Below, piece by piece: positions 4,521-11,130 of a DNA stretch of 11,130 nucleotides. Both the position numbers and the translations under genes were made by a program. The first letter of the stretch is position 1; the number at the start of each line of letters is the position of its first letter. The DNA is from Candidatus Acetothermia bacterium. Lineage in GTDB: Bacteria > Bipolaricaulota > Bipolaricaulia > UBA7950. Location: assembly GCA_003535305.1 (NCBI GenBank), contig DOHL01000041.1, positions 1-11,130 of the forward strand, given 5' to 3'. The notes beneath the pieces are model-generated. The model saw only the letters and a list, made by a program, of their open reading frames with translations. It was not told where the DNA came from and made no database searches.

Positions 4521-7045
4521 ACAAAAAACCGTTTACAATGGTCATTCCACCGCCGAATATTACTTCGGCAATGCATATCGGGAACGCACTGCAATACACC
4601 CTGCACGATGTTCTTATTCGGTATAAGCGGATGGATGGCTATGTCGCCTGCTGGTTCCCAGGGACAGACCATGCCGGAATAGCGGCACAGAATGTGGTGG
4701 AGCGGGAACTGGCCAAAGAGGGTCGCACACGCCATGACCTTGGTCGCGAGAAGTTCGTGGAGCGAATGTGGGAGTGGATGAGAACATATGGCGGGCACAT
4801 TCAGCGACAGATGGAAGCGCTTGGAACTTCGCCTGATTGGCGGCGCAAACGCTTCACGCTTGACCCTGGTCTTTCCCATGCGGTACGCGAAGCATTTGTC
4901 AAACTCTATCACGAGGGTTATATTTACCAGGACAAGCGACTGATCAACTGGTGTCCACGCTGCCAAACAGCGATCTCCGACGTGGAAGTGATCCATCGCG
5001 AGATCGACGGCAATCTTTACCATATTCGCTATGCTTTGCGAAATTCCGCAGATCATCTCACTATCGTTACCACCCGACCGGAGACGCTGCTCGGAGACAG
5101 CGCCGTTGCGATCAACCCCGATGATAATCGATATAACTCGTTGATTGGAAACAAGGTGATTCTACCGCTGCTGGAACGGGAACTCCCGATTGTAGACGCC
5201 GTGGAGATCGATCCTGAATTCGGCACCGGCGTGCTTAAAATTACTCCGGCTCATGATCCACTCGACTTTGAGATCGGCAAACGGCATAATCTGCCACAGA
5301 TCAACATCCTGAGCAACGATGGCACTCTCAATGACAATGCCGGTCCATATGCCGGCCTTGATCGGTATGTCGCTCGTAAGCAGATCGTCGCTGACCTGAA
5401 AGAGCGTGAACAATTAGAGAAGATCGTTCCCTATCGCCATGCTGTCGGTCATTGCGAACGGTGCGATACACCGATTGAGCCGTTTATCTCTACACAATGG
5501 TTCGTTTCGATGGCTGATCTCGCCGCACCGGCGATCGAAGCGGTCCGTACTGATACGATTAAGTTCACTCCCCAGCGCTGGAAGAAGCTATATTTTAACT
5601 GGATGGAGAATATCAAGGACTGGTGTATCTCGCGCCAACTGTGGTGGGGGCATCGTATTCCGGCCTGGCACTGTGCCGATTGCAACAAAATTACAGTGGC
5701 TGCTGAGCCTCCGCAGAGATGCAGCGCTTGCCAAAGCGATAATATCGAGCAAGAGACAGACGTGCTCGACACTTGGTTCAGCTCAGCTCTGTGGCCGATC
5801 TCAGTGATGGGATGGCCGCAGCAAACAGAAGAACTCGACTATTTTTATCCTACCTCGCTCCTTATTACCGGCTTCGATATCATCTTCTTTTGGGTCGCAC
5901 GGATGATCATGATGGGGCTTCATTTCCAAGGCGATATTCCCTTTAAAGAAGTCTATTTTACGCCGCTCGTTGAGGATGAACATGGGGCCAAGATGAGTTC
6001 ATCGCGAGGGAATGTCATCGATCCGTTGGAGATAAAAGACCGTTATGGTATGGATGCGTTGCGGTTTTCACTCGCTCAATCCTCCTCCAAGGGACGGGGG
6101 ATGCGCATTGCAATGCGTGACATCGAAGCGAGCCGCAACTTTTTGAATAAGATCTGGAATATGGCGCGTTTTATCCTCCTGAAAATAGGGGATGACAGAC
6201 CGAATGAGCTCCCGGAATTGGTGGAAATAGAAGATCGATGGATCATCTCGCGGTTGACAAAGACAACCGAGCTGGTGTGTAATCATCTTGAATCTTACAG
6301 TTTTAACCACGCTGCTGATATCCTCTATGATTTTGTCTGGCATCAGTTCTGTGACTGGTACCTGGAGATCGCAAAAGTACGTCTCGATGAATCAGATGAT
6401 AAAAGCGCTGTCGCGGTTATCTACTATTTATTGCAAGAGATATTGAAATTACTTCATCCATTTATCCCGTTCATTACCGAGGAGATTTGGCAACGGATCG
6501 ATAGCAAGCGATCACCGATCGCAATTGAACCTTTTCCCTCTGCCGAGCATAGGGCAATCGATTCAGAAGCAGAGGAGCTAGTCGATCTTTTCCAGCGGAT
6601 GGTAAAAGCAGTGAGAACAGTGCGTGCCGAGTTGCGCATCCCGCAGAAGGCGCTGATTCAGGTTTTTATCAACACGCAGAACAAAAAGATCACCGCGTTG
6701 ATGAAAAAGAAGACCACAGCCTTCTCGACGCTGGTCGGCGCTGATCACGTAGAAATAGACCAGACGATTACGCCTCCGGTCAACGCGGCAAAACAGATTG
6801 TGGACGAAACTAAGATATTCATTCCATTGGCTGGGTTGATCGACATAGCCAAGGAGCGTGCGCGTCTGGAAAGCACATTGAGAAAAATCACTAAAGAGTT
6901 CAGCTCTTTGCAGAAGCGCCTGAATGATCGCTCTTTCCGCGCTAAAGCGCCGGCCGAAATTATCACCAGAGAAGAGAAAAGAGCGGCTGAACATACTGCG
7001 TTGCAGCGTCAATTAAAAGAGTACATAGCTGTGCTAAAGGGATAG
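4424..7045 (+). CDS. valS: Valine--tRNA ligase
   Basis: An 873-residue class Ia aminoacyl-tRNA synthetase that charges tRNA-Val in the cytoplasm. Visible in order: the MELLKRYDP start, the PPPN HIGH region with HIGN at residues 51-54, the GTDHAGIAAQ segment, the CP1 editing domain with TTRPETLLGD and GTGVLKITPAHDP, zinc-type cysteine pairs (C177/C180, C344/C347, C417/C420, C433/C436), DVLDTWFSS, KMSSS at 523-527, the anticodon-binding helical domain, and the C-terminal coiled coil typical of ValRS. The HIGH motif ends in Asn instead of His and the KMSKS loop reads KMSSS. ATG 4424 has AAGGATGGA just upstream and matches the family N-terminus; ATG 4412, four codons earlier, has no ribosome site and is the alternative. 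It is the first gene of a four-gene operon, and folC follows with no gap. Confidence 0.97.
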   Translation: MELLKRYDPAAVEDKIYSFWEENALFNADINRDKKPFTMVIPPPNITSAMHIGNALQYTLHDVLIRYKRMDGYVACWFPGTDHAGIAAQNVVERELAKEGRTRHDLGREKFVERMWEWMRTYGGHIQRQMEALGTSPDWRRKRFTLDPGLSHAVREAFVKLYHEGYIYQDKRLINWCPRCQTAISDVEVIHREIDGNLYHIRYALRNSADHLTIVTTRPETLLGDSAVAINPDDNRYNSLIGNKVILPLLERELPIVDAVEIDPEFGTGVLKITPAHDPLDFEIGKRHNLPQINILSNDGTLNDNAGPYAGLDRYVARKQIVADLKEREQLEKIVPYRHAVGHCERCDTPIEPFISTQWFVSMADLAAPAIEAVRTDTIKFTPQRWKKLYFNWMENIKDWCISRQLWWGHRIPAWHCADCNKITVAAEPPQRCSACQSDNIEQETDVLDTWFSSALWPISVMGWPQQTEELDYFYPTSLLITGFDIIFFWVARMIMMGLHFQGDIPFKEVYFTPLVEDEHGAKMSSSRGNVIDPLEIKDRYGMDALRFSLAQSSSKGRGMRIAMRDIEASRNFLNKIWNMARFILLKIGDDRPNELPELVEIEDRWIISRLTKTTELVCNHLESYSFNHAADILYDFVWHQFCDWYLEIAKVRLDESDDKSAVAVIYYLLQEILKLLHPFIPFITEEIWQRIDSKRSPIAIEPFPSAEHRAIDSEAEELVDLFQRMVKAVRTVRAELRIPQKALIQVFINTQNKKITALMKKKTTAFSTLVGADHVEIDQTITPPVNAAKQIVDETKIFIPLAGLIDIAKERARLESTLRKITKEFSSLQKRLNDRSFRAKAPAEIITREEKRAAEHTALQRQLKEYIAVLKG

Positions 7046-8329
7046 ATGGAATATAGCGAGGCTTGCTTAATCCTGCAACAGCTGCCCTTTCGCGATGTCA
7101 AGCCGGGGCTGGAAAGGATATCCCATCTCTTGTCTGGAGTAGGGGACCCACAGCGATCGATCCCGGTGATCCACATCGCCGGGACTAATGGGAAAGGATC
7201 GATAGCAGCGATGCTCGCAATGATCCTCCAATGTGCCGGCTACCGGGTAGGTCTTTACACCTCGCCCGAGCTGGTCGACATTCGCGAGCGGATTCAAGTT
7301 GACAGCGAGTGGATCAGCAAAGAAGATTTGGCAACGTGCATGGCGGAGCTGGCACCGATTATTACTGCGGCTGAAGAGAAACCGACTATCTTTGAAGCAT
7401 TAACTGCTATGTCATTCCTTTATTTTTCTCGTCGACGAGTCGAGATTATCGTGCTCGAGGTCGGACTGGGCGGTCGGTTCGATGCAACAAATATCGCAGC
7501 ACCGCTATTGACGATCCTTACCAACACGGAACGTGATCATTTGGAGATCCTCGGTGGCTCAGTGGAGGCAATCGCATGGGAGCAAGCAGGGATTGCTGCT
7601 TGTGGAGTTCCTTTTCTTATCGGAGATCTCAGTCCACAGATCGAAGAGATCGTATCGCGGGAATGCAGTCGTGTCGGCGCCTTGTTAACTCCGACTATCG
7701 ATGTCATAGCCGAGCGAAAAGAATTTGATTGGCGCCGAGCAGTGTACAACCTTGGATGGAAAGATTTTCATCGGCTCGTTGATATACCGCTCTTGGGAGG
7801 ATACCAGCAGAAGAACCTCAGAATAGTGGGTAAGAGCATTGAAATTCTACGTGAACAAGGACTATTACTCCCAGATAGTGCGATTTTACGTGGTCTGTCA
7901 TCCGTCCACTGGCCAGGCCGGTTTGAGGTGGTGCACCACTCTCCGTACATAGTAATTGATGGTGCTCACAATGTTGCAGGAGCGCAGGCTCTGGCTGTTG
8001 ATGTACTGCGTTACAGCGAACATTTTTTGCACGGCAAGCAGCGCTACCTTATATTTGGCGTGCTGAATGATAAAGAGGTAGAAGAGATGTGTCGCGTCCT
8101 CTTTCCGCTGTTCAATAAAGTGATTCTGACCGTACCGCAGAGCGAACGAGCAGCTCCATTGGATCGATTGATCGCTGCTGCAATCTCGCTTACAGTTCCT
8201 TATACAGCCACTGATTCAGTGGCTGCAGCGCTCCACTTAGGGACCAATTTATTGACCACGGAGAATCTGCTGGTAGTGGGTGGGTCACTCACCACAGTAG
8301 GTGAGGCAAGGAGGTTATATGTCACGTAG
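7046..8329 (+). CDS. folC: Folylpolyglutamate synthase / dihydrofolate synthase
   Basis: A 427-residue Mur-ligase-superfamily enzyme that adds glutamate to folates, and in many bacteria also to dihydropteroate, using ATP in the cytoplasm. It shows the P-loop GTNGKGS at 46-52, LYTSPELVDIRERIQ, FEALTAMSFLYF, LEVGLGGRFDATN, the TERDHLEILG segment, and IDGAHNVAGAQAL in the C-terminal domain. The usual IA-x-EKAGI motif, whose Lys is carbamylated in characterised homologues, reads IAWEQAGI here, with Gln at 180. The start codon directly follows the valS stop, with AAAGGG inside the end of valS, so translation is probably coupled. The last 11 bases overlap uppS. Length and all other motifs are normal. 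Confidence 0.93.
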   Translation: MEYSEACLILQQLPFRDVKPGLERISHLLSGVGDPQRSIPVIHIAGTNGKGSIAAMLAMILQCAGYRVGLYTSPELVDIRERIQVDSEWISKEDLATCMAELAPIITAAEEKPTIFEALTAMSFLYFSRRRVEIIVLEVGLGGRFDATNIAAPLLTILTNTERDHLEILGGSVEAIAWEQAGIAACGVPFLIGDLSPQIEEIVSRECSRVGALLTPTIDVIAERKEFDWRRAVYNLGWKDFHRLVDIPLLGGYQQKNLRIVGKSIEILREQGLLLPDSAILRGLSSVHWPGRFEVVHHSPYIVIDGAHNVAGAQALAVDVLRYSEHFLHGKQRYLIFGVLNDKEVEEMCRVLFPLFNKVILTVPQSERAAPLDRLIAAAISLTVPYTATDSVAAALHLGTNLLTTENLLVVGGSLTTVGEARRLYVT

Positions 8330-9059
8330 TGAGCGGAGAAACGACCAGCCTTTGCCCTGTCATGTGGCAGTGATCATGGATGGTAATGGTCGCTGGGCCG
8401 AGGCACGTCAACTTCCACGTATCGCCGGCCACCGTTCCGGCGCAAAAAGAGCGGAAGAACTGATCCGCTTCGCTGGAGGCGAACTCAATCTTCCCTATTT
8501 GACTCTGTTTGCCTTATCTGCGGAAAATTGGCGCCGCCCAAAGAGTGAGGTCGATTTCCTCATACAACTGCTCGATCAATTCATTGCCGCCAAGTTGGAG
8601 GAATTCGTTGCCAGTAACGTCAAATTTCTCGTCATCGGCGATATTTCAGTCTTTCCTGCGAGTCTGCAACGAACGATTGAGTATGCTATTGCCTCGACGG
8701 CAGGTAATAGTGGGCTTGTCCTCAGCGTAGCGCTCAACTACGGCGGACGACAGGAGATCATTCGCGCTTGCTGTAAAGTCAATGCGGAAATCACTGCGGG
8801 AACGATCGATCCGGAGAGACTCGATATGACGACTTTCCGCTCATATCTATATGCTCCTCATATTCCTGATCCTGAACTGATCATCAGAACAGGAGGGGAG
8901 CAGCGAGTGAGTAATTTCCTTCTCTGGCAATTGGCGTATACAGAACTTTATTTTACCGAGACGATGTGGCCTGATTTCACAGCGAAGGAATTTCTGCAGG
9001 CGATCAGCGACTTTCAAACGAGACAACGCCGGTTCGGCGTTACAGAGGAGAAGACGTGA
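8319..9059 (+). CDS. uppS: Undecaprenyl diphosphate synthase (cis-prenyltransferase)
   Basis: A 246-residue cis-prenyltransferase. It condenses isopentenyl diphosphate units onto farnesyl diphosphate to make the C55 lipid carrier for peptidoglycan and other cell-wall polymers, working at the inner face of the membrane. It has HVAVIMDGNGRWA with the catalytic Asp at 21, GHRSGAKRAEELI, LTLFALSAENWRRP, ALNYGGRQEI, and the C-terminal IIRTGGEQRVSNFLLWQ and WPDF motifs. The common RTSGE reads RTGGE, a variation seen elsewhere. ATG 8319 is preferred because AAGGAGG ends four bases before it; the GTG at 8301 is in frame but lacks such a site. It overlaps folC by 11 bases, and its stop shares GTGA with the cdsA start. 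Confidence 0.95.
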   Translation: MSRSERRNDQPLPCHVAVIMDGNGRWAEARQLPRIAGHRSGAKRAEELIRFAGGELNLPYLTLFALSAENWRRPKSEVDFLIQLLDQFIAAKLEEFVASNVKFLVIGDISVFPASLQRTIEYAIASTAGNSGLVLSVALNYGGRQEIIRACCKVNAEITAGTIDPERLDMTTFRSYLYAPHIPDPELIIRTGGEQRVSNFLLWQLAYTELYFTETMWPDFTAKEFLQAISDFQTRQRRFGVTEEKT

Positions 9060-9886
9060 ACGCTATTAAACGAATTGCTACTTCAGTGATCCTCGTCCCA
9101 TTAATATTAGGACTCTTATACATTGCAGCACGTTACGACCTGTCATGGATAATTGGGATAATGCTCATTATGGTAGCAATTCCCGCAGGATCAGAGTATA
9201 TAAAATTGATGCACAAAATTGATATCAAAGTAGCACGCTGGGAGTTCTTAGCTGCAATACCGTTCATCATCTTCGCCTACATTATTTTTAACGGTCGGTA
9301 TGGGGATATCGCGCTCCTGGTAGGAATCTCATATCAAGTATTGCGGCACCTCAGGGGGGGTAAGCATCGCCGGGGACTGGCTGTGATCGCTGCCGGCTCA
9401 TTCGGCCTGCTATATATACCGTGGCTACTTCATTTCTTCTATCGTATCTTTGCCAGTGGCCCCGAGGGTTGGATCCATGCATCAGTCGTCTTTTTGATGG
9501 TATGTGCATATGACGCAGGAGCATACGCTGTAGGATCCCGTTTCGGTCGTCGTCGCGCTTTTCCGTTGGTCAGTCCGAATAAGACATGGGAAGGACTCGG
9601 CGGAGGTTTTATCTTGACAGTGATCATCGCCGCCCTTTCTCCGATATTGATCCGTGAACTTACTGGCGGGGACTGGGTTTTTCATGTTCTGCTGTCAGCA
9701 GGTCTTATCAGCGCAGCAACCCAGATTGGAGATCTATTCGAATCCAAGCTCAAACGCGCTGCCGGAGTTAAAGACTCTGGTCTCTTTCTTCCCGGCCATG
9801 GCGGAGCGCTCGATCGGCTCGATGGATTTCTCTTTGCGCTGCCGGCATTCTATTTTTATTTCCACTATGTGCTCGGTTTTATCTGA
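9056..9886 (+). CDS. cdsA: Phosphatidate cytidylyltransferase
   Basis: A 276-residue polytopic membrane enzyme that makes CDP-diacylglycerol from phosphatidate and CTP, the branch point of phospholipid synthesis. It has about seven hydrophobic helices and the loop YDAGAYAVGSRFGRRRAFPL followed by SPNKTWEGLGG. The C-terminal family signature at about 230-256 includes SKLKRAAGVKDSG and LPGHGGALDRLD, with the metal-binding aspartates. The start is GTG at 9056, overlapping the uppS TGA by four bases; GAGGAG lies five bases upstream. The uppS-cdsA order is common in bacteria, but the usual next genes dxr and rseP do not follow here. Confidence 0.93.
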   Translation: MNAIKRIATSVILVPLILGLLYIAARYDLSWIIGIMLIMVAIPAGSEYIKLMHKIDIKVARWEFLAAIPFIIFAYIIFNGRYGDIALLVGISYQVLRHLRGGKHRRGLAVIAAGSFGLLYIPWLLHFFYRIFASGPEGWIHASVVFLMVCAYDAGAYAVGSRFGRRRAFPLVSPNKTWEGLGGGFILTVIIAALSPILIRELTGGDWVFHVLLSAGLISAATQIGDLFESKLKRAAGVKDSGLFLPGHGGALDRLDGFLFALPAFYFYFHYVLGFI

Positions 9887-9912
9887 TCAGGCGACAAGCG
9901 GTAAACAAATAC

Positions 9913-9942
9913 GTTGTCTAAAACAACCGTAATAACTATAAT
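9913..9942 (+). promoter_or_regulatory. Promoter of the LeuA-like gene with overlapping inverted repeat
   Basis: TTGTCT (9914-9919, 4 of 6), a spacer of exactly 17, and a perfect TATAAT (9937-9942) make this the best promoter match in the window. The -35 box lies inside GTTGT-CTAAA-ACAAC (9913-9927), a 5-bp inverted repeat that could be an operator. Transcription would start near 9949. No terminator is visible between the cdsA stop (9886) and this site. Confidence 0.6.
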
Positions 9943-9997
9943 ATTGTTGCTGATTGCTCATGCGATACTTACTGACAGGGAGTAAGCTGGTAACAAT

Positions 9998-11130
9998 ATG
10001 AAAAAAGAATCTTTGATCTATGATTGGAACAAACAAGATGCTCCGCAACTGAATTTCGACATCGAGTTGGATGATGAAACTCTACGCGATGGTTTGCAGT
10101 CACCCTCTGTAACCAACCCTACAGTAGAGCAGAAATTAGAGATTCTTCATCTGATGGATGAGCTGGGCATTGACATCGCTGATATTGGGTTCCCTGCTGC
10201 AAGCGGGAAGATCGCTGGTGATGTAGAACGGCTGGCAAAAGAGATTGTAAGATGCAATCTCTCCATTCAGGCTGGATGTGCGGCAAGGACCGTAATTACA
10301 GACATTGAACCGATAATCGATATTTCACAGAAAGTTGGATTGCCGATTGAAATTCATGCATTCATTGGTTCAAGTCCGATTCGCAGGTATACCGAAGGTT
10401 GGGATTTAGAGCGCATGCTCAGACAGACACGAGAGTCTGTTAAATTTGCGGTCTCCAATAACTGCCGGGTGATGTACGTTACCGAAGACACGACGCGAAC
10501 CGATCCAGAGACGCTTAAAAAACTACTGGCCGTTGCAATTAAATATGGAGCGGAGCGGGTCTGTCTGTGTGATACCGTTGGGCATGCGACTCCTGCCGGG
10601 GTTAAGGCATTGATTCGGTATGTACAAAAAGAGATTATTGGACCGATTGAAAAAGATATTAAGATCGACTGGCATAGCCATTCCGACAGAGGGCTGGCCC
10701 TTGCAAATACATTGATTGCGATTGAGGCCGGAGCCGGCCGTGTCCATGGGACTGCACTGGGGATCGGCGAGCGTACCGGAAACACACCGATGGACATGCT
10801 GTTAATCAATTTGAAACTTCTGGGAGTTATTAAGCATGACCTGACGAAACTGAAAGAATATTGCGATGCTGTCTCCAAGTACTGCAAAGTTCCGATTCCC
10901 TTTAATTATCCTGCAGTAGGAAGAGATGCATTTAGAACTGCTACCGGCACTCATGCTGCGGCAATCATTAAATCAATCGCCAAGGAAAAGGACCATTGGC
11001 TGCGTGATTTGGTCTATTCTGCAGTCCCTGCATATGATTTCGGTTTCGATCAGATCATTGAAATTGGACTGATGAGCGGCAAGGCAAATGTGCATTATTG
11101 GCTTCAGAGAAAAGGGTTGGAGTCTGATCC
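9998..11130 (+). CDS. LeuA-like (2-isopropylmalate synthase family) enzyme, 3' end cut off
   Basis: 377 codons are visible and the frame is open at the window edge. It is a DRE-TIM metallolyase of the isopropylmalate/homocitrate/citramalate synthase group, which condenses acetyl-CoA with a 2-oxo acid. Seen are DETLRDGLQSPS (metal and catalytic residues, 26-37), AFIGSSPIR, VMYVTEDTTR, LCDTVGHATP, HSHSDRG at 226-232 (metal-binding histidines), GIGERTGNTPMDML at 255-268 and FNYPAVGRDAFRT. The Q-x-P-x-V start and HSHSDRG form fit a LeuA-like subgroup rather than classical LeuA, so the substrate is uncertain. ATG 9998 has only a weak, distant GGGAG (9978-9982), and no better start was found. It has its own promoter, so it is probably not part of the valS operon. 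Confidence 0.85.
   Translation, partial: MKKESLIYDWNKQDAPQLNFDIELDDETLRDGLQSPSVTNPTVEQKLEILHLMDELGIDIADIGFPAASGKIAGDVERLAKEIVRCNLSIQAGCAARTVITDIEPIIDISQKVGLPIEIHAFIGSSPIRRYTEGWDLERMLRQTRESVKFAVSNNCRVMYVTEDTTRTDPETLKKLLAVAIKYGAERVCLCDTVGHATPAGVKALIRYVQKEIIGPIEKDIKIDWHSHSDRGLALANTLIAIEAGAGRVHGTALGIGERTGNTPMDMLLINLKLLGVIKHDLTKLKEYCDAVSKYCKVPIPFNYPAVGRDAFRTATGTHAAAIIKSIAKEKDHWLRDLVYSAVPAYDFGFDQIIEIGLMSGKANVHYWLQRKGLESD

Noticed and set aside
4391..5056. 221-codon minus-strand ORF
   Set aside because: It lies opposite the strongly conserved start of valS, with no ribosome site or family features.
10354..10887. 177-codon minus-strand ORF
   Set aside because: It is a shadow of the LeuA-like gene, which runs on the plus strand and is open at the window edge.

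Overview
The window comes from a bacterial chromosome of moderate G+C with strong Shine-Dalgarno sites. The organism cannot be named from the sequence. The tail of a NosD-like beta-helix protein at the left edge and the variant valS and folC suggest an uncultured, deep-branching lineage, but that is a guess.

Layout. Positions 1-106 hold the C-terminal tail of a secreted beta-helix-type protein. A roughly 300-bp non-coding stretch follows, with a promoter-like pair inside a 9-bp inverted repeat and a short dispersed repeat. Next come a cysteine-rich hypothetical protein (414-1043) and an EamA/DMT-family transporter (1205-2104). From 2231 to 4361 lies an accessory island. From 4424 a tight housekeeping operon runs rightwards: valS (Val-tRNA synthesis), folC (folate polyglutamylation), uppS (undecaprenyl diphosphate) and cdsA (CDP-diacylglycerol), joined by junctions of 0 nt or by overlaps of 11 and 4 nt. 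After a 111-bp gap with its own promoter, a LeuA-like DRE-TIM synthase starts at 9998 and runs off the right edge.

The island is the most unusual part. It sits between two direct copies of a 159-bp segment (2076-2234 and 4362-4520, about 91% identical without gaps). This segment covers the end of the transporter gene, the valS promoter and the first codons of valS. The left copy is therefore a dead valS fragment, and the right copy supplies the working valS start. Inside are a transposase C-terminal remnant and, all on the minus strand, a small membrane protein, an orphan YgiT-type zinc-finger antitoxin, a RelB-like/RelE pair and a DUF4258/DUF2283 pair. Every antitoxin-like gene is intact, while the toxin-like genes are frameshifted (relE), internally deleted (DUF4258) or absent (the partner of ygiT).

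The RelBE and DUF4258/DUF2283 units are each bounded by their own inverted repeats. The two units abut exactly at 3799|3800 in an AAC|GTT junction, and related GTT-starting sequences lie just after the other island genes. This looks like a row of small mobile toxin-antitoxin cassettes, MITE-like or integron-like, with no recombinase in view. Two housekeeping enzymes also carry active-site departures: HIGN for HIGH in ValRS, and Gln in place of the normally carbamylated Lys in FolC.
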